A DNA stretch of 64,000 bases from JAJEDW01 sp963555775 (GTDB lineage Bacteria > Acidobacteriota > Terriglobia > 20CM-2-55-15), in the NCBI GenBank assembly GCA_963555775.3, contig CAUVWY020000009.1:620001-684000 (forward strand), given 5' to 3'. The notes under the pieces were generated by a model, which was not told the origin of the DNA, did not search any database, and worked only from the letters and a program-made list of their open reading frames with translations. Positions 41,377-50,787 of this stretch are shown piece by piece. The stretch's first letter is position 1; each line of letters begins with the position of its first letter. Made by a program: the position numbers and the translations under genes.

Positions 41377-43806
41377 ATGACCCGTACCATTCCCGTGGTT
41401 ACGGCCCTGGCGATGGCCCTGTTGGTGTCCGGTTCCGCCGGGCTCCATGCGGCTTCATCTCAGCAGCCTTTATCATCGGCTTCGGCAGACCCGATTGCCG
41501 GGCACCGCCGGCTTCTGGACAGCTACTGTGTCACCTGCCACAACCAGCGGGCGCAGACCGCCGGTCTGATGTTCGACACCTTGGATATGGCCGAAGTCGG
41601 CGAGGACGCCGAAATCTGGGAAGAAGCCATACGGAAGCTGCGGGCCGGGATGATGCCTCCGCCCGGAGCGCGTCAACCCGAGGCCGAAGCCGTTAATTCC
41701 CTCGTCGCCTGGCTTGAAGACACACTGGACGATGCCGCCCGCCGAAACCCCGATCCCGGTTACGTGGCGCTGCATCGGCTGAACCGCACAGAATATGCCA
41801 ACGCCGTACGCGACATTCTGGGTGTCGAAATCGACGCGACCGAATTGCTGCCCGTCGACGACATCAGCGATGGCTTCGACAACATCGCCAATGTCCTGAA
41901 AGTCTCCCCGTCGTTTCTGGACCAGTACATCATGGCTGCCCGTGCGGTGAGCATCGGGGCGGTCGGTCGGCCAACACCGTCGGAGCCTTATAGCGTAACG
42001 CTCCGCGGCAACGTGGAAGGAAGTCCCTATGTTCCCGGAGGTTTGCCGCTTGGAACATCGGGTGGCATGCTGGCCGAGCACTTTTTTCCGGCCGATGGCG
42101 AATATGATTTCCGTATCGGTGTGGGTGGATCGCGGGCGGTCATGACGCTCGACGGCGTCGCCGTCTTCGATTCGGCGGACACTGACGGAGATGCGCCCCC
42201 CCCGCCGCCAGCGGTTGGTCCCTATGGAGCCGGACGTTCAGGTCGCGGCGGCAGCCCTCCGGTACATGTCGTCCGCTTGAACGTGTCCGCGGGCATGCAC
42301 AAGGTGGGTATCGCGCCTCTGGCGTCCAGCTTTGCGGCATCGGACGCAACGTTGCAGGCTTTCGTCCCCGGCGGCGGCCTGGGCCGTGGCGCCGGCGGTG
42401 CGCCGGATGTCCAGGTCACGGGACCGTTCAACCCCACGACTCCGATTCAGGACACGCCCCTCCGGCAGCGATTGTTCTTATGCCGGCCCGCGCCCGACGG
42501 CGATGAGGCCGAGCAACTGGCGTGCGCCAGAGACATCCTGGCAAGGGTTGCACGCCGTGCCTTTCGCCGTGAAATAGAGGAACGCGATCTCGTCGCGCCG
42601 CTTGCGTTTTTCAGGGACGGCCGGACGCGCGCGGGTTTCGATCTCGGAATTCAATACGGTCTGATGGCTGTGTTTTCGAGTCCGAAGTTCCTGTATCGCG
42701 CCGAGTTGGTGCCCCCCGATCTTTCGCCCGGTGACATGTATCCGCTGGGCGACATCGAACTGGCGTCCCGTCTGTCGTTCTTCTTGTGGAGCCGCAATCC
42801 GGATGACGAACTGCTCGACCTGGCCGTCGCGGGCCGTTTGAGCGATCCGGACGTCCTGGATCGGCAGGTCCGTCGAATGCTGGCCGACCCGCGGTCGAGC
42901 GCGTTGGTCACCAATTTCGGGTTCCAGTGGCTGAACGTCGGCGGAATTGCCGACATCGATCCGGATCCCGTTCTGTTCCCCAACTACAACGAATCGCTCC
43001 AGAGCGCATTCGTGACGGAACTGGAGATGTTCATCGGCAGCATCGTCCGCGAGGACCGAAGCGTTGTGGAACTGCTCGATGCGGATTACACGTTCCTGAA
43101 CGAACGACTCGCCAGCCACTACGGCATTGCCGACATCCGGGGCGATGGATTCCGCCGCGTGGACCTGACCGACTCCAACCGCTGGGGGCTGCTGGGCAAG
43201 GGCGGAATCCTGATGGTCACCTCCTATCCCAACAGAACTGCCCCGGTACTTCGAGGCGCCTGGATTCTGGAGCGGTTGCTGGGTACCCCGCCCCCGGTTC
43301 CGCCGCCCGATGTCGAGGCGTTTCCCGAAACGCAGGAAGGAGAGCAGCCACTCACGGTCCGCGAGAGTCTGGTTGTCCATCGCGCAAACCCGTCCTGCAA
43401 CTCCTGCCACGGTGTCATGGACCCGCTGGGCTTCGCCCTGGAGAACTTCGATGCGATCGGAGGCTGGCGAACGATGGACCGCTATGCCAGAACCGGCATC
43501 GATGCCTCGGGGCGCCTGGTCGACGGCACTCCGGTCAACGGCCCGTCCGACCTGCGTCGGGCGCTGACCGCTGAGCCGGAACGGTTTGTGCAGGCCATGA
43601 CCGAAAAACTTCTGATGTATGCGCTGGGCCGGGCCGTGGAGTACTACGACATGCCGGTGGTTCGGCAGATCGTCCGATCCGCAGCCAGCGACGACTACCG
43701 GATGTCGTCGATCGTCATGGGTATCGTCGACAGCGCCCCGTTCCGGATGAAGCAGGTCACCGCGGTCGAGGACCCGGCAGAGGTTGCCGAAGCGGCGACT
43801 CGTTAG
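41377..43806 (+). CDS. Exported DUF1587/1592/1588/1585 cytochrome-like protein, copy 1
   Basis: 809 residues with a signal peptide (MTRTIPVVTALAMALLVSGS). The first haem motif CVTCH is in a PSCyt1-like domain (SYCVTCHNQRAQTAGLMFDT, then MMPPPGARQPE). The order after that is standard: DUF1587 (YVALHRLNRTEYANAVRDIL), a carbohydrate-binding-like insert (GNVEGSPYVPGGLPLGTSGG), DUF1595/1592 (GDIELASRLSFFLWSRNPDD) and DUF1588/1585 (NPSCNSCHGVMDPLGFALEN, with CxxCH, then YALGRAVEYYDMPVVRQIVR). These proteins are periplasmic and are thought to work with DUF1552 partners. The only DUF1552 gene here is about 4 kb downstream, next to copy 2. Confidence 0.85.
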   Translation: MTRTIPVVTALAMALLVSGSAGLHAASSQQPLSSASADPIAGHRRLLDSYCVTCHNQRAQTAGLMFDTLDMAEVGEDAEIWEEAIRKLRAGMMPPPGARQPEAEAVNSLVAWLEDTLDDAARRNPDPGYVALHRLNRTEYANAVRDILGVEIDATELLPVDDISDGFDNIANVLKVSPSFLDQYIMAARAVSIGAVGRPTPSEPYSVTLRGNVEGSPYVPGGLPLGTSGGMLAEHFFPADGEYDFRIGVGGSRAVMTLDGVAVFDSADTDGDAPPPPPAVGPYGAGRSGRGGSPPVHVVRLNVSAGMHKVGIAPLASSFAASDATLQAFVPGGGLGRGAGGAPDVQVTGPFNPTTPIQDTPLRQRLFLCRPAPDGDEAEQLACARDILARVARRAFRREIEERDLVAPLAFFRDGRTRAGFDLGIQYGLMAVFSSPKFLYRAELVPPDLSPGDMYPLGDIELASRLSFFLWSRNPDDELLDLAVAGRLSDPDVLDRQVRRMLADPRSSALVTNFGFQWLNVGGIADIDPDPVLFPNYNESLQSAFVTELEMFIGSIVREDRSVVELLDADYTFLNERLASHYGIADIRGDGFRRVDLTDSNRWGLLGKGGILMVTSYPNRTAPVLRGAWILERLLGTPPPVPPPDVEAFPETQEGEQPLTVRESLVVHRANPSCNSCHGVMDPLGFALENFDAIGGWRTMDRYARTGIDASGRLVDGTPVNGPSDLRRALTAEPERFVQAMTEKLLMYALGRAVEYYDMPVVRQIVRSAASDDYRMSSIVMGIVDSAPFRMKQVTAVEDPAEVAEAATR

Positions 43807-43975
43807 CCCATTCGTCCCGCTTGCCCGACTCGCCGCGTTACGGCACCAGGTTACGGAGGTCGGGTCAGGCGTATCTCTCGGCGAGATTCCGGAAGTTCAG
43901 GCGGATACGGCGCCCGTTGTCGTCTGCGCCAAGTTACAATGCGGCCTGTAAGTAACGCCTTCTCAGGGGTGTTTC

Positions 43976-45514
43976 GTGTCGATATATCGAAAAGAACCAA
44001 GGACCGTTTTGCTGATTGTGGCGGCCGCCATCGCCGGGCAGGCAACGGCTTGGGCCCAAATTCCTCTGGTCGAAGCAGCCCGTGCCGGTGACAGCGCGGC
44101 CGTGATTGCGATGATCGATGGGGGCGTCGATGTGACGGCGGCAGCAGCCGACGGAACGACCGCGCTCCACTGGGCCGTGAATCATGACGACGCGGGGCTG
44201 GTTCGACGCCTTGTCGAGGCCGGAGCGGGCGCGGCAGCGAGCAATGATTTCATGGCGACGCCCATGTCGATTTCCGCGGAAGTCGGCAATACCGACGTGA
44301 TCCGGATGCTGCTTGAAGCCGGTGCCGATCCGGATTCTCCGAATGCGTACGGACAGACGGCGTTGATGACTCTGGCACGGAATACCAACATTCAGGCGGC
44401 ACGGCTTCTGCTTGAAGCCGGCGCGGACCCGAATGCCGTTGAACGGCAGCGAAACCAGACAGCACTCATGTCGGCAGCCGCGGAGAGCCAGGCGCCGATG
44501 GTGCGTCTCCTGGTCGAGTTCGGCGCCAACGTGGATGCGATCTCCCTGGTCAACGACCGCTCGTTTCAGGTCAGTCCCGAGCCGCGGGCACTGTACCTCC
44601 CGGCGGGCGGCCTGACGCCGTTGTTGTACGCCGCGCGCGAGGGATGCCTGGAATGTGCCCGGGCATTGGTGGAGGGCGGGGCCGACCTGGGCCTTGCCGA
44701 TCCGGAAGGCGTCACGCCGCTGATCATGGCCGTGTGGAATACGCACTTTGACACGGCCGCCTACCTGCTCGCCGAAGGCGCCAACCCGAACGAATGGGAC
44801 TATTGGGGGAGGACTGCGTTGTTCCTGGCTGTGGACTACAACACGATTCCCCATGGCGGGCGTTCCGACCGTCCGTCGTTGGACAACACGACGCCTCTCG
44901 AAATGACCCGGTTGCTTCTCGAAGCCGGCGCATGGCCGAACCTCCAGCTGAAGGTTTTGCCGCCGTACCGGAACGTGGGCGCCGACCGTGGCGTGGACAG
45001 CATGATGACCACGGGCGCAACGCCTCTGCTTCGCGCCGCCAAGGGTCTCGACGCGGATGCGATCCGATTGTTGCTTGAATATGGGGCCGATCCGAACGTG
45101 CCCAACCGGGCCGGAACGACCCCCGTGATGGCCGCCGCGGGCCTGGATTCGAGCGATGCGGACACCCGCGGCTGGTTTCACACGGCCGACGTTCAGGAGC
45201 GGTCCATCGCGTCGCTTCAGGCGCTCGTCGGCGACGGCGGAGAGATCAATGGCACGGGTGGCCGCCGCGGTCAATCTGCCCTTCATGGGGCGGCGTTCTG
45301 GGGCTGGAACGACGTCGTGCGCTTTCTCGTCGAGAACGGGGCCGACCTTGCGGCAACCGATCCCCGCGGAATGACTCCCGTGGATTCGGCGATGGGCCGT
45401 GCCGGGGGCAACAGCCGGGGCGGACAGCGCATCGACGTGTTCCCGGAAACGGCGGCGCTGCTCGAAGAAATGGGCGGGAAGCCGGGTGTCAGAACGGAAC
45501 TGCCCCCGCGGTAA
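43976..45514 (+). CDS. Exported ankyrin-repeat protein
   Basis: 512 residues from GTG at 43976 with a signal peptide (MSIYRKEPRTVLLIVAAAIA). About ten ankyrin units follow, for example DGTTALHWAVNHDDAGLVRR, TDVIRMLLEAGADPDSPNAY, GQTALMTLARNTNIQAARLL, GVTPLIMAVWNTHFDTAAYL and GQSALHGAAFWGWNDVVRFL. There are larger loops between some units (YLPAGGLTPLLYAAREG). Ankyrin proteins are binding scaffolds. The position between the two cytochrome-like genes, on the same strand, is a common Acidobacteriota arrangement and suggests that it joins the same envelope complex. Confidence 0.85.
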   Translation: MSIYRKEPRTVLLIVAAAIAGQATAWAQIPLVEAARAGDSAAVIAMIDGGVDVTAAAADGTTALHWAVNHDDAGLVRRLVEAGAGAAASNDFMATPMSISAEVGNTDVIRMLLEAGADPDSPNAYGQTALMTLARNTNIQAARLLLEAGADPNAVERQRNQTALMSAAAESQAPMVRLLVEFGANVDAISLVNDRSFQVSPEPRALYLPAGGLTPLLYAAREGCLECARALVEGGADLGLADPEGVTPLIMAVWNTHFDTAAYLLAEGANPNEWDYWGRTALFLAVDYNTIPHGGRSDRPSLDNTTPLEMTRLLLEAGAWPNLQLKVLPPYRNVGADRGVDSMMTTGATPLLRAAKGLDADAIRLLLEYGADPNVPNRAGTTPVMAAAGLDSSDADTRGWFHTADVQERSIASLQALVGDGGEINGTGGRRGQSALHGAAFWGWNDVVRFLVENGADLAATDPRGMTPVDSAMGRAGGNSRGGQRIDVFPETAALLEEMGGKPGVRTELPPR

Positions 45515-45593
45515 GCTGGATCGATCGTAAGTCGCGGAACCGCTTCGCAGTCGGGATTCCTGGGCGGGTGATGATGGAGTCGGGACGTTGAAG

Positions 45594-47909
45594 ATGGCAC
45601 GATCATTGGCGCTGGCGGCCGTGGCGGGGATATTGTTCGCCGCCCAGGGAGCGGCGCCGCTGGCCCAGGACGGCAGCATCGACTCGTTCGAATTGGCCGT
45701 CCTTCCGGTTTTCGAGCAGTCTTGCGGCAACTGTCACAACAACCAGCTGATGTCGGGCGGCATGAACATCGCCGCCTTCGCCAACGCGGGAACGCTCTTG
45801 TCTGACCGCGACGGTTGGGAAAGGATTCTTGCCCGGGTTCGCTCCGGCGAGATGCCACCGCCCGGCGTCCACCGGCCGCTGGAAGATCAGCTTTCGGCGT
45901 TCGTAAGCTACGTCGAAGCCGAGTTTGCGGTGGCCGACGCCAACATGGCGCCCGACCCGGGGCGCGTCACGGCCCGCCGGCTGAACCGTGCCGAATATTC
46001 CAACACCGTTCGCGATCTTCTGGGCGTGGATTTTCGCGCAACGGACGAGTTTCCCCCTGACGATTCGGGTTACGGCTTCGACAACATTGCCGATCTCCTC
46101 ACCGTTTCGCCGACGCTGATGCAGCAGTACCTGACCGCGGCCGAGCGCATCGCAGCCCGCGCGGTTGGGGGAAATCCATTGCCCCAGCCCGGTTTCTTCA
46201 ACAACGGTGCCCGAACGCGCCGGATCGATCCGAACAGCCTCGAACTGATCGATATCGTCGACTACGATGCCGACTACATTGTGCGGGTGAACCTGAACGG
46301 CCACCGTGGCGACGATGACCCGCCGGTGACGTTACGGATCTCGGTGAACGGCGAACCCATTGGCACGTTCACGGTTCCGGTCGAGATCAGCCAGGTGAAC
46401 CGGCAGGGCGGAGCGACGCAGCGTTCCAGTTACGAAGCGCGCGTCTTTTTGACAGCCAACGAACACCGTTTTCGCGCCGACTTCATCGACGACGCCGGTC
46501 TGGCAAACATTGAGCCGCGCAACTACCGGAACGTGCGCGAAAATATCTTCCCGAACTCGATTGAAATTGCTGGACCGTACCCGCCTGAACAGCCCCGAAC
46601 GGTCCCGAAGAAGGCGTTGATCTGCGATCCCGCCTCCGGCCGCGAATGCCTCGACCGGATTCTGGCGACGCTGGCACGCCGTGCGTACCGGCGTCCGGTC
46701 GAGCGCAACGAAGTGGATCGGTTGAGGGAAGTGTTCGACGACGCATCGGCGTCGGGCTATACGCCCCACGAGAGTCTGCAGTTTGCGATTACCGCGATCC
46801 TGGTCTCCCCACAGTTTCTGTTCCGAATCGAGCGCGACCCGGAGCCCGGCCAGATCCGGCCGATTGGGGATATCGAGCTTGCCTCGCGACTGAGTTACTT
46901 TCTATGGAGTTCGATGCCCGATGACGAACTCCTGAGCATCGCCGAGGCCAATACGCTGCATCTGCCCCTCGTGTTGGACTATCAGGTGAGGCGCATGATC
47001 CAGGATCCGAAGTCGACCGGCTTTGCCGAAAACTTCGTCGGCCAGTGGCTGGAGACCCGAAGCCTCGAGGCCGTCACGCGCGACGACGACCGCTTTCCTG
47101 AATGGAATGCGGAACTGAAGGACGCGATGGCCGCGGAGACACGGCTGTTCTTCGAGTCGGTGCTCCGCCGTGACCGGACGCTCTCGGATTTCATCGACGG
47201 CAACTATACGTTCCTGAACGAGCGGTTGGCTGAGCACTACGGAATCGAAGGTGTCGAGGGCGAAGAGTTCCGGATGGTGGAGTTGGCGACGGATGAACGC
47301 AGTGGCGTGTTGACGCACGGTAGCGTCCTGACCGTTTCGAGCTATCCGACGCGGACGTCGGTCGTGCTTCGTGGCAAGTATCTGCTCGAAAATGTGCTGG
47401 CTTCGCCCCCGCCCCCGCCTCCGGCCGATGTCCCGGCGCTGGACGAAGAAGCGGTCGGCACCGCCGAATCGCTCCGGGATCAGATGGAGCGCCATCGATC
47501 CGACCCGGCGTGCGCGTCATGCCATGCGCCCATGGACCCGCTCGGCTTTGCTCTGGAGAACTACGATGCGATCGGCCGCTGGCGCGTCCGGGATGGCGAG
47601 TTTCCAATCGATGCAAGCGGCAGTTTTCCGAACGGACGTCAGTTTTCAGGGCCAACCGAAATGAAAGCGCTGCTGCTGGAGAGCCTGCCTGCCTTCGCCG
47701 AAAGCATCGCCGAAAAGCTGATGACGTATGCCTTGGGGCGGGGCATGGAATCGTCATATGATCGTCTGGTCATTCGGAATCTGGCGGCGGAAGCGGCCAC
47801 GAACGATTATCGGATGCAGAGTTTGATCTTGGGGATCGTGCGGAGCGAACTCTTCCAGCAGAGGCGTGCCGCTCGAGATCCTCCGATACGGGAGTCATTG
47901 GATCGATGA
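45594..47909 (+). CDS. Exported DUF1587/1592/1588/1585 cytochrome-like protein, copy 2
   Basis: 771 residues from ATG at 45594; a TTG two codons earlier is possible. Signal peptide MARSLALAAVAGILFAAQGA. The CGNCH motif is in FEQSCGNCHNNQLMSGGMNI, and RSGEMPPPGVHRPLEDQL follows. DUF1587 reads VTARRLNRAEYSNTVRDLLG, DUF1592 GDIELASRLSYFLWSSMPDD, DUF1588 SDPACASCHAPMDPLGFALE with a second CxxCH, and DUF1585 EKLMTYALGRGMESSYDRLV. It is a paralogue of the gene at 41377 but lacks its glycine-rich insert. The stop overlaps the DUF1552 start by 4 bases, so the two proteins are made together. Confidence 0.87.
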   Translation: MARSLALAAVAGILFAAQGAAPLAQDGSIDSFELAVLPVFEQSCGNCHNNQLMSGGMNIAAFANAGTLLSDRDGWERILARVRSGEMPPPGVHRPLEDQLSAFVSYVEAEFAVADANMAPDPGRVTARRLNRAEYSNTVRDLLGVDFRATDEFPPDDSGYGFDNIADLLTVSPTLMQQYLTAAERIAARAVGGNPLPQPGFFNNGARTRRIDPNSLELIDIVDYDADYIVRVNLNGHRGDDDPPVTLRISVNGEPIGTFTVPVEISQVNRQGGATQRSSYEARVFLTANEHRFRADFIDDAGLANIEPRNYRNVRENIFPNSIEIAGPYPPEQPRTVPKKALICDPASGRECLDRILATLARRAYRRPVERNEVDRLREVFDDASASGYTPHESLQFAITAILVSPQFLFRIERDPEPGQIRPIGDIELASRLSYFLWSSMPDDELLSIAEANTLHLPLVLDYQVRRMIQDPKSTGFAENFVGQWLETRSLEAVTRDDDRFPEWNAELKDAMAAETRLFFESVLRRDRTLSDFIDGNYTFLNERLAEHYGIEGVEGEEFRMVELATDERSGVLTHGSVLTVSSYPTRTSVVLRGKYLLENVLASPPPPPPADVPALDEEAVGTAESLRDQMERHRSDPACASCHAPMDPLGFALENYDAIGRWRVRDGEFPIDASGSFPNGRQFSGPTEMKALLLESLPAFAESIAEKLMTYALGRGMESSYDRLVIRNLAAEAATNDYRMQSLILGIVRSELFQQRRAARDPPIRESLDR

Positions 47910-49249
47910 TCGTCACGCGTAAAGCCCTGTCGCGAAGGACATTCCTGCGGGGGGCCGGCGTGGCGCTCGGTCTTCCGTTCCTTGAAGCGATGACTCCCGC
48001 TTTTGCGCAATCCGCTACGGCCAATCCAGTACGTCTTGCCTGGTTCTACCTGCCCAACGGTATCGACATGCGCCATTGGACTCCCGAGAACGACGGTCCG
48101 CTGGCCGGCATGGGGGCCTTGCCGGAGATCCTGGCGCCGCTCGGTTCGATCAGGGATGACGTGATGGTCCTGTCGAATCTCACGGCCCATTGGGGCCGTC
48201 CGCTACAGGTGGGCGCCGGGGATCACGGCCGCGCACTGGCCGCTTACATGACGGGGTTCGAAGTCCAACGCGAGTTGACCGATCTCGAAGTCGGCGTCTC
48301 GGCCGACCAGATTGCGGCTCATGCGATCGGGAACCGGACCCGGTTACCGTCGCTTGAAGTCGGGCTCGAAGAATCGCGAATGGCGGGCAACTGCGACAAC
48401 GGGTATTCGTGCGCGTACGTTTACAACGTTTCCTGGAAAACGCCGTCTCAACCCTTGCCTCCAATCTCGGATCCACGCCTGCTATTCGAGCGTCTCTTCG
48501 GTTCCGGCGTTGCGGAACCGCCCGAGGCGCGAGCGCGCCGACTGGCCATGCGTCAGAGCATTCTCGACCGGGTGATCGACGATACCGAACGACTGGTGTC
48601 GACGCTGGGCGGAACCGACCGCCGCAAGCTGGACGAATATCTCACCTCCATCCGCGAAATCGAGCGGCAGGTCCAACGCGCGGCCACCGACGGAATCACG
48701 ATTGAACCCGGCATCCAGAAACCGTTCGGCATTCCGGTCGAGTTCCGGGATTACTTCCGTTTGATGACCGACATGATGCTCGTCGCTTTCCGGGCGGACA
48801 TCACGCGCGTGGCCACGATGATGGTGGGCCGCGAAGGTTCGACGCGCTCATATGCTGAAATCGGCGTCCCTGACGGCCACCACCCTCTCACCCATCACAT
48901 GGGCAATATGTCCATGCTCGACCGTGTGCGAAAGATCAACGTATTGCATGCCACGCTGTTTGCCGAGTTTCTCCGGAAACTGAAAGACACGCCCGAAGGC
49001 GACTCGAACCTGCTGGATCAGTCGCTGATCGTTTACGGCGCGGGTATTGCCGACGGCAACGTGCATACGCATGACCAGTTGCCCACCGTGCTCGCGGGCC
49101 GCGGAGGCGGATCGGTCCGGCCCGGCCGACATATCACCTACCAGCGAGAGACGCCGGTCACGAACCTGTTCACTTCGATGATCGAACGCGTTGGCGTTCC
49201 GCCCGAGTATCTGGGCGATTCCACCGGTCCGTTGCACGGACTGTCATAG
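47906..49249 (+). CDS. Exported DUF1552 protein
   Basis: 447 residues, ATGA overlap with the preceding cytochrome-like gene. The N-terminus carries a twin-arginine-type signal (LSRRTFLRGAGVALGLPFLE, followed by AMTPAFAQS). Conserved blocks are RLAWFYLPNGIDMRHWTPEN, NLTAHWGRPLQVGAGDHGRA, SLEVGLEESRMAGNCDNGYS and DMMLVAFRADITRVATMMVG, then GHHPLTHHMGN and LIVYGAGIADGNVHTHDQLP. It is distantly related to DUF1501/alkaline-phosphatase-like enzymes, hence the metal-binding histidines. Tat export implies a cofactor-bound folded protein that pairs with the cytochrome. A degenerate palindromic repeat follows the stop. Confidence 0.85.
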   Translation: MIVTRKALSRRTFLRGAGVALGLPFLEAMTPAFAQSATANPVRLAWFYLPNGIDMRHWTPENDGPLAGMGALPEILAPLGSIRDDVMVLSNLTAHWGRPLQVGAGDHGRALAAYMTGFEVQRELTDLEVGVSADQIAAHAIGNRTRLPSLEVGLEESRMAGNCDNGYSCAYVYNVSWKTPSQPLPPISDPRLLFERLFGSGVAEPPEARARRLAMRQSILDRVIDDTERLVSTLGGTDRRKLDEYLTSIREIERQVQRAATDGITIEPGIQKPFGIPVEFRDYFRLMTDMMLVAFRADITRVATMMVGREGSTRSYAEIGVPDGHHPLTHHMGNMSMLDRVRKINVLHATLFAEFLRKLKDTPEGDSNLLDQSLIVYGAGIADGNVHTHDQLPTVLAGRGGGSVRPGRHITYQRETPVTNLFTSMIERVGVPPEYLGDSTGPLHGLS

Positions 49250-49250
49250 A

Positions 49251-49317
49251 GTGTCCTGTCCAAACGGACTGTTGTTGAAAACAAGGGGCTTGTAAGCAAG
49301 AGCCGACGGGCTGCCAG
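49251..49317. repeat. Short relative of the 130-bp palindromic element
   Basis: It starts GTGTCCTGTCC, contains GTTGTTGAAAACAA, and ends AGCCGACGGGCTGCCAG. The inner 14 bases and the right end match the element at 18221-18350, but about 60 interior bases are missing. It begins two bases after the DUF1552 stop codon, the same position relative to a gene end as the long copy. Confidence 0.6.
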
Positions 49318-49326
49318 TATTCGCAC

Positions 49327-50274
49327 ATGACACAACGAGGTCGACTGAGGGCGCCACCGCCGATTGGCGTTGTCTATCACACTTCGATGAACCGGCCGGA
49401 TGCAGCGCTCGCCCTGGCCGCACTATACGTCTTCGATAACAAGCGCGAAGCACGTGTGGGTGCGGTTTGCGTCGGTGGATCCGGACTCGACGCCGACATT
49501 TTCTGCGACGTTGTCGCGCGCCTTTATATCACCTCGGAGCGCAACAGCAATCAATTGCTGCCCATCGGTCTGGCGGCCGCCGATCCAATGTTTCCAAGCT
49601 CTCCAATGGTGAGGGCCGCTCTGGAGCGGACAGGCGCGGACGGAGAGCGCCTTTATCGGCGAACGATCCAACGCGTTGCGGATACGGCGATGGCTGAAGC
49701 GATACTCCGCAACGGAGTCATTTTCAATGCCGAGTCCGTGATGGTGCTGAGCGCCTCGGCGACGTGGCTGGCACGAGCCCTGGACCTGCCGGATACGCTT
49801 CAGACGTATGCAACGCGCGTGCGTCGCCTGGTGATCGTCGATACCGCGGAAACACGGAGCGATCCGGCGTCGTTGGAACGAGTCATCGCCGAGTGGCCGT
49901 CTCCCGTTTTCTTCTGTGGGTCCGATGTCGGCGACGTGCTGCGGTTCCCGGGCGCTCGCCTGGACGACGTGTTCCGATGGGCGCCGGAACACCCGGTCGT
50001 CGATGCCTATCGTGCGTTTCAACCCATGCCTTACGATGCGCCGGCCCACGATCTGGCAGCAATCCATTACGCCGTGCACCCCGATTCGGATCTGTTCGAC
50101 GTGTCCGGCCCGGGCAACCTTTCGGCCGGTGCCGGCGGCATGCTGGAATTCACGGCGGGTGAGGGACCCGTGCGTCGTTTGAGCCTCGGATCCGGAAACG
50201 CCGATCGGGTGATGGATGCGCTCATCGCCACGGTCGGCGCGGCGCCCGAGGCGCCCCCCGGACGGGGACGTTGA
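49327..50274 (+). CDS. Nucleoside-hydrolase-like protein with altered active site
   Basis: 315 residues. The fold and later motifs fit the inosine-uridine nucleoside hydrolase superfamily: DAALALAALYVFDNKREARV, GAVCVGGSGLDADIFCDVVA, NGVIFNAESVMVLSASATWL, VRRLVIVDTAETRSDPASLE and SPVFFCGSDVGDVLRFPG. The superfamily's N-terminal calcium site (DxDxxxDD) is replaced here by YHTSMNRPDAA, so three of four aspartates are absent. Hydrolase activity is therefore doubtful. No signal peptide is clear. It follows the DUF1552 gene by 77 bases and fits the end of such cytochrome-DUF1552 clusters. Confidence 0.7.
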   Translation: MTQRGRLRAPPPIGVVYHTSMNRPDAALALAALYVFDNKREARVGAVCVGGSGLDADIFCDVVARLYITSERNSNQLLPIGLAAADPMFPSSPMVRAALERTGADGERLYRRTIQRVADTAMAEAILRNGVIFNAESVMVLSASATWLARALDLPDTLQTYATRVRRLVIVDTAETRSDPASLERVIAEWPSPVFFCGSDVGDVLRFPGARLDDVFRWAPEHPVVDAYRAFQPMPYDAPAHDLAAIHYAVHPDSDLFDVSGPGNLSAGAGGMLEFTAGEGPVRRLSLGSGNADRVMDALIATVGAAPEAPPGRGR

Positions 50275-50276
50275 GG

Positions 50277-50293
50277 TTAGCCCGCCTTTCTCA
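50277..50293 (+). repeat. Gene-end repeat, copy C, cut by the group II intron
   Basis: TTAGCCCGCCTTTCTCA, two bases after the nucleoside-hydrolase stop, matches the first bases of gene-end repeat copy B (read on its minus strand). The match ends exactly where the intron's GTGCG start begins. Confidence 0.6.
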
Positions 50294-50787
50294 GTGCGCC
50301 GTGAAAAGGCGCCGATCATCAGTGGGTGCGAAACCCGTCCGGCAACTGTCGCTCCAGCCGGTAGCAATCGGAGCGGTGATGGAGGAAACGAAATCACCGA
50401 AGCCTCGGGTGTAGAGGGTCGCCATGGGCGACTTGGCGAGCATGCAGGCCGTAACGTGAGTGAACGCTGAGCAGGCCTCGAAACGGGCAATGCGGTTGCT
50501 GACCTGGCTGAGAAACAGGGAAAGCCGAAGTCTTCCAGACCGGACGAGCGAAGCGTCTGGGGGAAACCGCCGGGGTAGTGGCGACGGCATGTATGCAAGA
50601 GGAGATCGAGCGCAACACGGGAAGCCCCACCGGTGAGAGAGACTCAACCGGAAACCCGCGAGGGACAGGCCGGGCCGGATGGGGTGGCGGACAGGCCCGT
50701 AGTACTGACGAAGCCGGGTAACGCCGGTGGAGGGAAGGGGCCTGAGTTCAAGGCGAAGGCACAACGAGCGAGAACGAGGAGATTGGC

